From Xiphydria camelus (taxonomy: Eukaryota; Arthropoda; Insecta; Hymenoptera; Xiphydriidae): a DNA stretch of 64,000 nucleotides. The stretch covers positions 6,267,001 through 6,331,000 of the forward strand of contig OY783198.1 of assembly GCA_963678675.1 (NCBI GenBank), read 5' to 3'. Below are positions 1-11,018 of this stretch, piece after piece (the stretch's first letter is position 1; each line of letters opens with the position of its first letter). Both the position numbers and the translations under genes were made by a program. Below the pieces are notes generated by a model. That model was not told where the DNA came from. It saw nothing but the letters and a program-made list of their open reading frames with translations, and ran no database searches.

Positions 1-75
1 GAACCGTGCGCGGGGCCCCGACCAGTACAGCGTCGACGTCGTCGCCGGTGTCGTATTCTTCGTCGTTCCTCTCCG
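1..75 (-). other. possible truncated exon at window edge (weak)
   Basis: Read on the minus strand, one frame across this short stretch is open and acidic (it includes NDEEYDTGDDVDAVLVGAP), which looks more protein-like than the other frames. It is cut by the window edge on one side and by a MITE on the other, and I see no convincing splice acceptor. It could be an exon of a minus-strand gene lying to the left, or chance in CpG-rich DNA. No product is assigned. Confidence 0.15.
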
Positions 76-518
76 CGTAAAAAAAGGTATGGCTAAAGAG
101 TATGACGGAAGTCTGGGAAAATTTGAACCAAAAAAGTATGGCTACGGATCGTATCCCAGACTTTCAGCCGATAAAGGATGCGCTATTTTGTACCACGAGG
201 TTATACTGTGATCGATGTCTGTTCTTGCCAGTTGATATTATTTTAATTTATTTTATTTTATTAAACTCTCAAATCATTGCTAATGAACTATATTCCAGTA
301 CCGAACAAGTCATAGTTTTATAACGAAGAACCCGTACGACAGAATTGAATCAAAAATGTACCTACAGATATATATATATATAAGTCGTGTAAATTTTCTT
401 TACAGCCGATATGAAAAAATTGTCTGGCTGAGAATCTGGAATACGATTCGTACCCAGGTTTTTTTGTTACAACTTTTTCGAGACTTCCGCCCATAATTTA
501 GCCATACTTTTTTTTACG
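76..518. mobile_element. MITE with ~100-bp degenerate terminal inverted repeats
   Basis: The left end starts CGTAAAAAAAGGTATGGC and the right end finishes with its near inverse, ending in TTTTTTTTACG. The inverted arms continue inward through the GGAAGTC and AGACTTTCAGCC blocks. The centre is AT-rich and non-coding. No clear target duplication is seen. The termini differ from the CACNG clan that dominates the window. Confidence 0.7.
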
Positions 519-1342
519 CAGGTCCGTTCTCTGTGCTCCTCTCCGCGCCTCTCGTACGAAACTGAAAACTCTCCTGTGGTTCCATATTTTCTCTCCTACA
601 TTTCTCTCTCCTTCTAGGGTATACTCTTCTCTTTCTCTTTCTCACGAATACAAAGGATCCACCGAGGGACTAGTCGTGCAGCGGGGCCCCCGGTCGACCT
701 CGGGGTCTAATCAGATGCAGGTTAATCCTGCAGGCATCTCCTTTATGCTTCGACCACACGTGCGTCCGTGATTTCGTGCGCGCACGTGTGTGCCGCGGCA
801 AGGTCCCGCGCGTCATTTACCCACACGTGGGTACGAGGGTAAATACGTGTATATAAGTGTACCTATGGGTCGGGCCGGTACGGGTATCCCGTAAGGTGGA
901 TGTGTTGGATACCAGTTGTTGCGTAGCAGTGTTAAGCCCTTTCATAAGTACGAGGCCGAGGCTTAACGATGGGGAGTGCATTTATATATAGATGTAGCTG
1001 CGGGTTTATAGAGAAAATCGGAGCTCGGTGCAAGACCGTCCGATGGTAGATACCTACGCGTGTACCATATTATGGCGGGGTACAGTCCTTCCGATGAAGG
1101 AGCGTTCACGGCGGAACTGGCGTTTAAATGGATCCGAATTATTTCGGTACGTAAAAGAAAGAAAACGCGTTTCTTTTGCTACACAAATAGAAATCCTTAT
1201 CGTACAGTACCTATCTCATGGTACGCGGGTAAGTATCTAAGTTCTCTCACTGCAAGTCAACGATCTTTCTGTTGGCATTATTTCCCAATTATTATCTTCT
1301 TTTCATCCACGATATAATCAATTATCGTACGCTTCATTTGCG
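519..1342. other. CpG-rich spacer, no gene recognised
   Basis: Mixed CpG-rich sequence with many TACGTGT and GTACCTA-like words. Overlapping open frames of 70-85 codons at 1028-1317 have no recognisable protein content. I see no RNA gene or repeat arms here. Confidence 0.4.
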
Positions 1343-1618
1343 CACCGAGAAAACAATTTGGTATTTGTAGTCAACGAATGTCTCTTCGAATATGGAGAAA
1401 TAAACATTTTGTTGGACTAATTAGTTATTCCAACCAAACACGATTTGTTATTCTAACCAAAAATTGGTTATTTTTGACGCAATCAGATCCTTGCGGGAAA
1501 CCATTTCAATGAAATAAACATCTCAATAATTAACACATATTTTTTTTATCCTAGCGAAATATTATTTTCGCCTTATTTAGAATTAAATGTATTATAACTG
1601 TTAATAAACTGTTCTCTT
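1343..1618. mobile_element. CACNG-clan MITE, family D, right end eroded
   Basis: Begins CACCGAGAAAACAATTTG and ends in the inverse of AGAGAACAGTTTATTAAC. The interior has the family-D words AATATGGAGAAATAAACAT and GAAATAAACATCTCAATAA, also found at 22968, 24452 and 27143. Confidence 0.75.
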
Positions 1619-1935
1619 GATACTTCAAAAAAAGCAGCTTCGTTTACCCGCGAGACGTTCATTTCCAAAAATGCGCGAGCGCGTAAAAGTGAAACGCAAC
1701 GCGCGCCTCTCGGTGTGAGTAGACCGCGGAGAAATCCGCAAGAGAGTTCAACCTCTCCGTCGGGTGTACGCGAGGCGGCTGCGTCCGTGTGCGGCTCCAT
1801 AAACGCCCGTCAGGAGTAGAGAAATGCATCGATGCGCCCGTGAGCGGTAGACGTGAGTGCACAATGTCCGGGCGTTTACTCGCGCCCCGTGTACGCTGCA
1901 CCGGCGAAAATCGCCGAGCGCTGCGGGGCTCTCGT

Positions 1936-1939
<4 letters not shown>

Positions 1940-2007
<68 letters not shown>
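1940..2007. repeat. (AG)n microsatellite
   Basis: About 34 uninterrupted AG dinucleotides. It creates several artefactual Arg-Glu and Ser-Leu open frames on both strands. Confidence 0.98.
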
Positions 2008-2009
<2 letters not shown>

Positions 2010-2060
2010 CGGCATTTATCCTCGCCGCGTTGCGCGAGTACGTATCTCTCTATATGTATA

Positions 2061-2632
2061 CAGGGTGGACGGAAAAAACACCGACACAGAAATAGGGGTG
2101 ATAGGTTACGTCATTACAAGTATTTTGATATAAGGGACCTATACCCGCAAGCGCCCCCCCTTCTGGAGATATCAACTTTTCAAGTTTATAACGACCGAGG
2201 TTGATCAAAGTAGAATAATATTGAGTTTTTTGTCTACCTGTACAATTGAAAAACAAATGAAAACTCCTTGTATCCGCATCATCTTCGAAAAGTACAAGGA
2301 CTTGAGCCAAGCGGTTATCCCTTTCGCAAGCAGTTTGCGCAGTGGCACATCTATCCAGAATCGTTTCCGATGTTGCATGGACATGGGTGGCCGTCATTTT
2401 GAGCATTTGCTGTAGTACATTGTTTTTGTATCTCGTAAAATTAAATATTCGTTACCATCTTGATACGTTTCTTATTATTCTACTTTGATCAACCTCGGTC
2501 GTTATAAACTTGAAAAGTTGATATCTCCAGAAGGGGGCGCGCTTGCGGGTATAGGTCCCTTATATCAAAATACTTGTAATGACGTAACCTATCATCCCTA
2601 TTTCTGTGTCGGTGTTTTTTCCGAACACCCTG
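2061..2632. mobile_element. CAGGGTG foldback MITE, TA target duplication, carries transposase remnant
   Basis: The element starts CAGGGTGGACGG and ends CCGAACACCCTG, flanked on both sides by TA. The terminal inverted repeats are about 160 bp and nearly identical over their whole length (for example GATCAACCTCGGTCGTTATA on one arm and its inverse on the other). TA duplication and CAGGGTG ends suggest a Tc1/mariner-type DNA transposon. Between the arms is roughly 250 bp of unique sequence that retains the end of a transposase frame, so this is an internally deleted derivative of an autonomous element. Confidence 0.88.
2221..2415 (+). pseudogene. C-terminal remnant of a DDE-type transposase inside the MITE
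   Basis: A 64-codon open frame lies between the inverted repeats and ends IQNRFRCCMDMGGRHFEHLL before its stop. A tail of the form R-C-x-x-x-x-G-x-H-F-x-x-L/F-L is typical, from memory, of the extreme C-terminus of IS630/Tc1-related transposases in insect genomes. The catalytic domain is missing, so it cannot be active. The first ~35 codons show no recognisable domain. The family assignment rests on the C-terminal motif plus the TA duplication and is an inference. Confidence 0.55.
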
Positions 2633-3620
2633 TATAGATACAGATATACGCCGCTATACCGACATAAACGTTATATACTCGGCTTAGGCCGTTGCCCCGC
2701 ATAAATCCAACCATCCGACGTGATTGCGAGACGCGGTTCCGTATGCCCGCGGATCGAACAATGACTCCTTAACGAAGAGGACCCCTCCGCGGGGAGATCC
2801 TTTTCCCGCGTCGTGTCGGCGAAATTGTTGCGGCGAAACACGGGATCGGGGGATAAGATTTTGGCGGTTTCGCGATATTTGCAATTGCGAGGAGTCGTGA
2901 TATCTGCGTCGCGACGGCTGAGGGAACGGAAGATCGATAATTTCTTGAAACGGCGCTCGAGATAATTTTGAGGAATTGCTGGATTTGACGATATATATAC
3001 GTATACGATTTATCGTAACGCGGAGTATTTCGCGAATTCACATTTTTGAGGTGAAAGGTGAATGCATCTTCACATGCAGTTGTGCTGCAACGAGGTGGAG
3101 TGAGAAAATCGTATTTCAAAGGAATATTTCATTCTAATGTTAATTAATTTAGTATCTCAAAATACTTATATATAAAATAGCTATAGCTATACTCTGCTGT
3201 GATTTAAAATCATGCATTTCGATTGTCATGGTAACCTTAGAAATGAGGAAAAAAGAGTTTCAAATTAGGCACGTCCTCGGGGGAATGCGTATAATAATAA
3301 TTACCAATCAATCGAATCGAAAGTGCATTGAAAATGCAATTCCACGTATTCCATACAACGCGCGGACGTACCTTCGCCCAGAAATAAGAACGAATATCGC
3401 GTAGCGCAATAAAGCGGGTAATTGAAGATCAAACGGATTTCCCCGAGACGATTTCAGATTCGCATCGCGATTTTTTGCCCGCGGTAAAATCAGTGCGCGC
3501 GTGCAGCTCGCCCGCCCCGCGATGGACGTGACTGTAATTGCGATGCGCGACCTATCGATCGTCCGATAAGAAATAATTATTGACGGCCAAAGATTCGCGT
3601 ATAGGAAGTAGGTACCTCCC

Positions 3621-3621
<1 letters not shown>
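2633..3621. other. spacer, no gene recognised
   Basis: CpG-rich then AT-rich non-coding sequence. Short minus-strand open frames at 2684-3119 have no recognisable content. Confidence 0.4.

Positions 3622-3686
<65 letters not shown>
3622..3686. repeat. (CT)n microsatellite running into an assembly gap
   Basis: CT dinucleotides with one small interruption near 3650 run directly into the block of N. The repeat is the likely cause of the assembly break. Confidence 0.97.
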
Positions 3687-3886
3687 NNNNNNNNNNNNNN
3701 NNNNNNNNNNNNNNNNNNNNNNNNNNNNNNNNNNNNNNNNNNNNNNNNNNNNNNNNNNNNNNNNNNNNNNNNNNNNNNNNNNNNNNNNNNNNNNNNNNNN
3801 NNNNNNNNNNNNNNNNNNNNNNNNNNNNNNNNNNNNNNNNNNNNNNNNNNNNNNNNNNNNNNNNNNNNNNNNNNNNNNNNNNNNNN
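3687..3886. other. assembly gap, 200 N
   Basis: Exactly 200 undetermined bases. Open frames crossing it are meaningless. The base after the gap resumes in unique sequence with no CT repeat, so the right edge of the microsatellite is not captured. Confidence 0.99.
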
Positions 3887-4302
3887 GCTTATTAGCGATT
3901 TCAAGGTGGCGGCGGGGTGCGAGTTTACGAGTCACGCGATGTTGAACGCGTCGAGTCCGATGAGAATGAAAAAGAGACGAGATCGCTCCTATACGGAAGG
4001 GGCTGGTGGAGAAGAAGGGGTAGAAGACACGCCGCGGAAGAGGGAGGAGAGGTGAGGCGGGGAGGGAATGTCCTCAAAGGCGTGAAATCGTTATACGACC
4101 GCGCCGACGATAACCAGTCACTCTGCTTCGCGTGGCGCAAAAAAATTCTCACGACCTTGACTGTCACGTCGAACGAGCGGCGATTATTTTGCGGGAGAAG
4201 CCAAGAATTATTGCGACCGTTGAGTACCTTTTTTAATTCAATCGTTCGTTTTATTCTCCCTCTCGGCAATGAAAGCAGAAACGTTTTTCCTGATTAAAGC
4301 TA
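3887..4302. other. spacer, no gene recognised
   Basis: Purine-rich in its first half, with no repeat arms. The 126-codon plus-strand and 114-codon minus-strand frames here overlap each other and neither looks like a protein. Confidence 0.35.
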
Positions 4303-4538
4303 TATACTGTAAATGAAAATCGTATTTTTAATATATACACTCTTGCATAAAGCTTTCTTCCAATACGCGATTAGAAAAATTTATATACTCCGTAATTATG
4401 TAAATTAATATATTTCCTTATGAATTTTCCCTTATAAATTTCATAACGGAGTAATTTAATTTTCCATAATCACGCATTGGATAAAAGCTTTACGTACAAT
4501 TATATTAAAAATTTAATATAAATTTCGTTTACAGTGTA
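4303..4538. mobile_element. CACTGTAAA MITE, family S
   Basis: The right end is ...TTTACAGTG followed by TA, and the left end begins ACTGTAAATG. Internal words CCAATACGCGATTA and CATAACGGAGTA pair with inverted counterparts (ATAATCACGCATTGGATAAA). Related copies are at 11019-11247 and 29247-29583. Confidence 0.75.
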
Positions 4539-5094
4539 CCCAACATTTGATCAATTCATATTTCTCTCGAAACAATTTTATTTATACAAAGATATTAAGA
4601 ACGACGCGCTTCCGTCCCGAGAGAAAAATTAAATCCTCACCCCCCACACCGCCTCCTCTCCTTCTATCCGGCACGCGACCAAGAAGAAACACGAATCGGA
4701 AGGAGTCCTTCTAATCGCATCAAAAACCACGCGCCAACGGGGCCTTCTCCGCGGTCGCCGAGTGAAAACACCTCGACGTTTCGTCGGGCGAAAAATAAAC
4801 CCAGCTATGTACGAGTCCCACGCGTTCCACTATAGAAAGCGTAGGCAACTTTTATAACAGCCGTCGTATAACTCTTCATTTTCAGGCGCGCGATGCAGGG
4901 CCGCCGCGAGCGTTCTCCGCGCCCAGGGGTGCTTGCGTAACGAAGAGCGCGGCGTTTTCTGTTCTTTACCCCGGGGTTGAGGAAGGGATTCGCGAGAGAA
5001 GTCCGCGATAACGAGGCGGTCGCGATAACTTGGCCCCCGGTTACCGCGAACGACGAATGGAGTCGCGGGCCAACGATCGCACTCGCCTCGCGTA
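4539..5094. other. CpG-rich spacer, no gene recognised
   Basis: Includes a C-rich stretch around 4640. Open frames at 4805-5177 on both strands overlap each other and neither looks like a protein. Confidence 0.35.
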
Positions 5095-5322
5095 CACGGA
5101 AAAAAATTAATCGTGGCATTTTTGCACAGTTTGTGGTCAATTTTGGAGGAAGGCCAATTTATTTTTACGATAACTAAAATTTTAGTAACAATTACAATAA
5201 AATATGTGGAAGTTACCAGCGTTGCTCTAATTTTTATTAAAATTGTAGTCTTAGTATTAACAACTTAGCCTTGTCCCCAATTTTACCACAAACTTTGTAA
5301 GTGATACGATTTTTTTTCCGCG
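5095..5322. mobile_element. CACNG-clan MITE with CACGGAAAAAAA ends
   Basis: Starts CACGGAAAAAAATTAATCG after TA and ends with the inverse (CGATTTTTTTTCCGCG). The arms include ACAGTTTGTGGTCAATTTTG against CCAATTTTACCACAAACTTT. This copy abuts a family-C copy with no spacer. Confidence 0.78.
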
Positions 5323-5574
5323 CAGAGAAAAAAAATCAGTTGGTTCTACTGAAAATTACTTGCGAGGTCGCGAGTAATTATTTATTTAAATCGATTAAAT
5401 TTTGTAATACATCAATTAGATATCTCTTCCTTACAATCACGCGAAATAGTATGTGATTGCAAGGAAGAAATATATAATTAACACATGAAGAAAAAGTAAT
5501 CGATCTGAATAAAAATTACTTGTGACCCCGCAAGTAATTTTTAGCAAATCCAACTAATCCTTTTTCTCTGTGCG
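5321..5574. mobile_element. CACNG-clan MITE, family C
   Basis: Ends are CGCAGAGAAAAAAAATCAG and its inverse CCTTTTTCTCTGTGCG. The arms carry CTACTGAAAATTACTTGCG. The interior contains a second palindrome (CTTCCTTACAATCAC against GTGATTGCAAGGAAG). Other copies are at 23361, 27418 and 55907, with a fragment at 13010. Confidence 0.85.
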
Positions 5575-5598
5575 TGTGTGATATATCGTCGCCGCGCA

Positions 5599-5866
5599 TA
5601 TGCTAAGAAAATTAACTTAGTTAATTTAACCAGAATCCTGGAGACGATGACCAAACCATTTCGTGAAGTATGGATCGTCCTTCTGTTTTGTTACATTGAC
5701 CAATTTTTGGTTAGAATAACTAAACGTTTGGTTAAAATACTAAACATGTAGTTAGAATAACTAGATATTCGATTCAACTGACCCCAGTATTTTGGTTAAA
5801 ATAACTAAACGCTTTTAACTATAATAGATGCGTTTTGTCATTTCAACCCAATTTTGTTGTTCGGTG
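5599..5866. mobile_element. CACNG-clan MITE, family A
   Basis: A degenerate family-A copy. It shares GACGATGACCAAACCATTT, TTGGTTAGAATAACTAAAC and GATGCGTTTTGTCATTT with the copies at 12145, 28927, 32735 and 34152. Its left terminus is eroded. Confidence 0.75.
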
Positions 5867-6082
5867 CACGACACCGTGGAAGCACAAATATACAGATAAA
5901 CGAGTGCAGTAATAATCAGGCCGGATGATACTTGTTAGACTGACGTACCTAGTACAATAGCGGAAGTTCTCTTTGTTCCTTGGGTATCTGTAATAACGGT
6001 TTATGATGTCGATCGAAGAGATTCTCATATGTACTTTCAAGCGCCGAGAGGACGGGAAAATAATTGCAGGTGGTTTAGGTAC

Positions 6083-6173
6083 CTTGCAGCTTCTTCTCGG
6101 TCTCCCAGAATTTCTGCAGCTCCGTGAAGTACTTGTCCAATATGAAGACCTTTGAGAGGCCCAGGGTGGCCAT
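6083..6173 (-). CDS. candidate first coding exon, minus strand, product not recognised
   Basis: On the minus strand an ATG in good context (GAGATGGCC) opens a 30-codon frame, MATLGLSKVFILDKYFTELQ and then a charged, helix-like tail rich in K, E and W. It stops at CTGCAAG immediately before a GTACCT donor, leaving one base of the next codon (phase 1). The composition is protein-like, unlike the low-complexity frames around it. The frame stays open upstream (TEARALE), so an upstream acceptor cannot be excluded. The CT-rich and CpG-rich DNA at higher coordinates would be the 5' region. I do not recognise the family. The rest of the gene would lie at lower coordinates or off the window. Confidence 0.45.
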
Positions 6174-7978
6174 CTCAAGCGCTCTGGCCTCGGTGTTTAT
6201 ATCTACTCCTGAACTCTTTTTTCCTTTTTCCCTTCTCCCTCGCTCTCGCGCTCTCTCTCTCTCTCGCTTTCTCTCTCTCTCTCTCGCGCGCGCGCCCGCG
6301 CTCTCGATATACGACACCCCTCCCGGCCCTCAGTCGACGAACAGTCCCGGAGAACTCGTCGGGCCCTCGGCGCACTCGTCACCGCACTCGCACATCTTTT
6401 CGGGAACGCGCGGATCGCCGGTCGATCGCAACTCGCGCAAAGATCCCGCGCGGATCATTCGGAACGCCACTCTCGGCACTCGCGCGCGACTAGGGCCGAT
6501 GCTGCGGCGACGCGGCGGGGTTGTTCGCGACTTCGTTGGATCCTCGTGCGACCGACGAATTATCCCATGGATCGTGGTACTGCTCGAGTCTCATCCCTAC
6601 GATCTATCGGCCACCGCAACGGATGTACGGAGTCCTGGCACTTCCATTTTCACGCGCGATATTCCGGCGTCGCACCACGTCCAACCGAACCCGACAGATT
6701 TCACTGTATATACGCACTCGCGCGCCCGAAAGAGAGAGAGAGAGAGAGAGAGTTTCCTCCGCTTCGCAGAAATCCACCTGGTATACCTCCACGTCGCTCA
6801 GTTCGACGTCATTCGCGATTCGCGGCGCATCGCCGAAATCGCGCACGACCCATCGTCCGTCTCGAAGAAACCATAAACAACGCGGTCCCCCGGTCGAGAG
6901 AATTCCGGTGTATATCGCGCGCGCGATCAACAACGCGCACCGCGGATCGCTCACTTTCCGGCACGCCACGCTGCGAGCCTCGCGCGGGACCGCTATACGT
7001 GGTACGGACAAAACGACGGAGATTCTCGAAAATTCGCGCTAGAGCTCCGCTCGGAGCGATTCTTTTCGGGGCGCATATATATACAGCCGTACGCGGGAGC
7101 CGAGCCAGCGAGCCGGGACTCACGGAGCAGAAAGTTTGAGCCGCCGCGTTGAACTGGGCGTCATTGTCGGCCGGAACCCACCTCCGAGCTCGCGGGCCCT
7201 ATCTCTTCCAAGGTGCCTTCGACGTTACTGCGCGACGCGCCAGGTAGGTCCCGGTGTGCACGTGCGTCGGGCACCGCGAGGAATTCGAGAGTCAGCCGAA
7301 ACGGGCTATGGACGAGAGCCCGCTCGGAGTGTCGGGGAGGCTGGAAGGTGGGGGATCCGGGGAGCTGACTGGACCGCCGCGCTGGATGCTGTAGAAAAAT
7401 TCGTGGGCCCCCTAGACTCTCTTCGGGGGCATCGTCTGCGCTGGAGGCTCGGGAACTCGCGCGGGTCCGTTCGTACGGCGGGTGTACCTATGGCGCGCGG
7501 CCGACTCGCAGCGTACCTACGCCGTAATGACCGGCGGCACGAGAGGAGCGTCGCGGACGGTTGTTTAATGATGGTTCACATCCCCGCGCGCAGACCTCGG
7601 CATCGATGTCTCCGTAGACACGGCTCGGCGATTTCGATGTACCGCGCGCGATGACGGAGTCGAGAGTTCGAGGGACGGAAGCGCGGCGCGTTTTCACCGA
7701 CCTCGCGCGTTTATCGGCTGTCCTCCGGCGTATCCTTCGAGGAATCCCCCCGAAGTAAAATGCGAGGGTTTTTACGGCGCGGCACGGTCGAGCGAAAGAT
7801 TTTCGCGAACGGAGGTGTGGTAATGGCACTTAATCCGATTCCAGGAAAATCGATAAGAGAGGACGAGACGGATTTTTAAACTGAAGAGGAGACGGCGCGT
7901 CGTTTCCGCGATATTTCTTCTCGCGTGACAAATGGCGCGACGCACTTTTCAGCCGATTCAACCACCCTGTACGTACGT
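6174..7978. other. CpG-rich, CT/GA-rich block, possible 5' flank of the minus-strand exon
   Basis: Very CpG-rich sequence with CT tracts at 6240-6300 and a short (GA)n at 6730-6750. Overlapping open frames on all strands, up to 250 codons, are composed of Arg, Ser and Pro and reflect base composition. It could be promoter or untranslated sequence for the exon ending at 6173, but no specific core-promoter motif is convincing. Confidence 0.3.
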
Positions 7979-8078
7979 ATCTATACGTACGAAATCTGGT
8001 GTCATTCAGTTTTACGCCATTGTTATCTAACACCAAAAGAGGTCTATTAATACAGGTCCACACCGCAGAATTTTTTCA
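7979..8078 (-). mobile_element. MITE fragment, family V
   Basis: Inverse of the sequence at 36421-36520. Shared words read on the minus strand are TTAGATAACAATGG, GGTGTTAGATAACAAT and TGACACCAGATTTC. The outer edge reads CACTGAAAAAATTC, a variant of the clan terminus. Confidence 0.6.
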
Positions 8079-9810
8079 GTGTTCGCGGCTACTCCTCCGG
8101 GAGATCTTCGGTTATGCAACATCACCACAGTCGACACGGCCATAAAGACACCGCACTGCATTCGCGGCGGGGTGCGCGGTGTCTTTACGGCCACGTCAAT
8201 GGCGCTCGGCGAGCGAGAGGGACCTCATCGACGAAGCGCACCGGAGAAGCGCGTTATCTCGAATAGATAACGGCGCGAGGTGGTCCCCCGAGGCTGCAGG
8301 TAGGAGAGGAGGCGGCGAGAGAGAGAGAAAGAGGTTCTTCTAGTCGCGTCCTGAACCTTCCGAGGCGCGTTCCGCCTTATAATTTTGATCTACAGTCGCG
8401 GGAGGAATCCAATATGGCTGCCACGGGCGTCCCCGCGTGTCGTAAACAAAACACAAGAGCGACCTCTCTCTCCTTTTCCATTAGCCGCGCGCCGGACCAC
8501 TCGTTTCGTCCTCGTCTTGGAACTGGATAACCCCCTGCCCACGCCCCGCGACATGCTGCGCGCGCGGAAGGGAAGGGAAGGGGCCCGTGGGGCCGACGAC
8601 CACGCTCCGGTGTCCACTAGCCCCGCTACCACTCCTCTCGCGGCGTCGCTGCGCTCCGGAGAGAGAGGATCGACTTTATTTGCTCTCCGAAGCCTCCGCG
8701 GATTCGGACGGCGAGGTCGCGGCGTTTTTCCTTTTTCTCACCGCGCGGATACACCGCGGGCCCCGGAAAAGTTGGGCCCCATCCGGGACCACGTGGACTC
8801 GGAAGCGGGAGAGAGGGGACCATACGCTTCCCACGGAGATACCGAGGACTCTGCCTTTTTTTTTCTCGATGTGGAGAAGCGCGAATCTTACTAAAGGGCG
8901 ATTGAAATTTTCAACGTAGATATGCCGAATGGTTATCGAAATTAAACAATGGCGCATCTAAGTGTGACCTACATACATATATCTACGAATAAATATTACA
9001 TTTCAATTCGGAATAATAAAAAATTTCCAATAATTTTTCTAAGAAGCAAAGTTCCTCGAGACCTGTAGATATTATATAATTCTAATTCTCTCATACGAGC
9101 GTCCCCCTTTCATCGTGCCCGCCGGTCCTGACCCCACGCGACGCGGGTATCTCGTTACCCTTCCCGTTCCGCAGCTTCGTGCACCGCAAGGGCGAGAAAC
9201 CGTACGGGTGCGGTCGCCGCGGCGGCGCAAGTGCGAGACGTGGTGTCGCGTTTCCCCGCGGGACATTTTGGGGACTCTCGGGGGAGGACGCGGTTCTCCG
9301 ACCGGGCGCGCGTTGGACGCGAGGAAAGCGAGGAGCAGCGGATCGGATGGCGAAATTCAAATCCTCGCCGCGGAGATCGAACAGGGAGGCGACGCGTACG
9401 TATAAACAGTTGGGACGAGACGTTGGTTGAACCAGTGTCGCGCGCGGTTCTTCCCGACGGGGGCCCTCGGGCCCCGCGGCTGTGTGGTGCGTCCGCGTTA
9501 ACGCGCCACAGTCGGTAAGGCAGGTACCGGTGCAAAAATCGGTGGGTACCTCGAGCATCGACGGCACGATGCGAAGCATACCCGATCTCGATCAAGTAGG
9601 TAGGCGAGGGAGGCGGATACGTTACCGATCTTACGAGAATGCGCGGGCGACCACGCGATCGGACTCGCTTCGGTCGGCTATATTGGTATCTTCCTCGCGA
9701 CGGCACCGATCTCGCGATATATCCTTGTATCGTTACCCGGTAATGGTAAATCGGATCGAGAATCGACAGTGGTAATTGGATACCTACATGGTTTAAACAA
9801 TTAACTAAAC
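8079..9810. other. CpG-rich spacer, no gene recognised
   Basis: Dense CpG with GA/CT tracts. Many overlapping open frames up to 183 codons occur on both strands, none with recognisable protein content. Confidence 0.35.
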
Positions 9811-9889
9811 ATCAATACCCTCGTGAGAAAACCTCGTAACTCCACGTTTTTGTGAAGGAGTTACGAGATTTTCTCATGAGGGTATCGAT
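9811..9889. ncRNA. 79-nt near-perfect hairpin (pre-miRNA-sized or tiny foldback element)
   Basis: A 33-nt arm at 9811-9843 pairs with 9857-9889 at 30 of 33 positions by Watson-Crick pairing, and one more position is G:U if the plus strand is transcribed. The loop is 13 nt (9844-9856). The shared block is ATACCCTCGTGAGAAAACCT against its inverse. Length and geometry suit an insect microRNA precursor, but pairing this close is also usual in a young foldback MITE. I do not recognise the arm as a known miRNA and there is no second copy in the window. Confidence 0.35.
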
Positions 9890-11018
9890 ATTCGACCTTG
9901 ATCAAGCGTTGAACCAAGCCAAAGTTGGAATCAGGGCTCGGACTGTCGCTGGTCATAGATGGTAGACAATAATGAAACGAAATATATAAACATGTTTATA
10001 AATAAATCTACAAATGGACAAAAAATTGAGTAAGACCTTCGAACGGAACTCCGACAAAAATTTCTCTCGTAACGCCGATCCGATGCCAACTAAAATTGAC
10101 TCACCCTCGTCTCTCCCCTCATTAAAGTCGATAATAATATTCGCCGCGCGGATAAACGTAACCCGCTTCGTTCCGCGCCAGCATCAGGCTTCTCTGAACC
10201 CAACGAGTTCCTCCGCGCGCGGTGCGTCGCGCGCATTAGCGGCCATCAACGTCTCCCTTATCGAGCCAACCTTCAGAAGCTGACGACGAACAACTCGTCG
10301 CTCGTTTATCTCGCGAACGAGAGGGGTCGTCGTCGACCCCGCATTGCCCGTTATCGGCGCGGCGCGGTTTCGCCCGCGGAATCAAACGCGGCGCGGAACG
10401 GGGATAGCGTGTCGCAAAAAGACGTAAAAAAATGCGCGAGTTCGGTCTTTGCCAGAGGGCGGCGAATCAGAAATCGGCCGCGGAGCCGAGGGACAAAAAC
10501 GCATCGGTCCGGTGTCAGCAGGTGACGGATGGGTCGGTGAGCCCGTCCAAGGTCCGGACCCCGCGAGCCGCGAGGCCCGCGAATTCGGGCCCCTTTTTCC
10601 CCACCCCGGGCCCCTCTGTCGGCTCGGATCGCGATTCCACCGGTCGCATTAAACCAGGAAACACCGAGGGACGGGCGAGGTGGGGTCCGGAGTGACCCCA
10701 CTTTTCGTACGTGGCCTGCCGAGCGGACAAAAAAATTCAGGACAATTTTGCGGCCGCGCGGAGACTTCTCTTCGGACGCGATTCTCGCTGCATCGGTCGG
10801 GGGAAATTTTCGTCTCGAATTTCTTTTTGCGAGTGCGTCGGTTACTTTTGTCCTACTTTCGATTATCCATACTTCCCGTGTGATTACCAGTAACGATAAT
10901 AAAAATCTCTCTAGAACTTTGCACGTTATGCACAACAACCATGTGGAATATTGAATATAAATCATAGTTAACAAGACTCAAATATAATTTCACGAAAAAA
11001 TAACTGGAAATTTCTCTA
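9890..11018. other. spacer, no gene recognised
   Basis: Includes CpG- and C-rich sequence at 10400-10700. A 207-codon minus-strand frame at 10351-10974 is rich in Arg, Gly and Pro and overlaps others. No repeat arms are seen. Confidence 0.35.

Noticed and set aside
1940..2007. Arg-Glu repeat protein on the plus strand
   Set aside because: Pure (AG)n microsatellite translation.
6124..6876. 250-codon plus-strand open frame
   Set aside because: Composed of Ser, Leu, Arg and Pro from CT/CG-rich DNA, overlaps equally long frames in other phases, and opposes the more protein-like minus-strand exon.
10351..10974. 207-codon minus-strand open frame
   Set aside because: Arg/Gly/Pro-rich composition artefact in GC-rich DNA, with no domain or splice signals.
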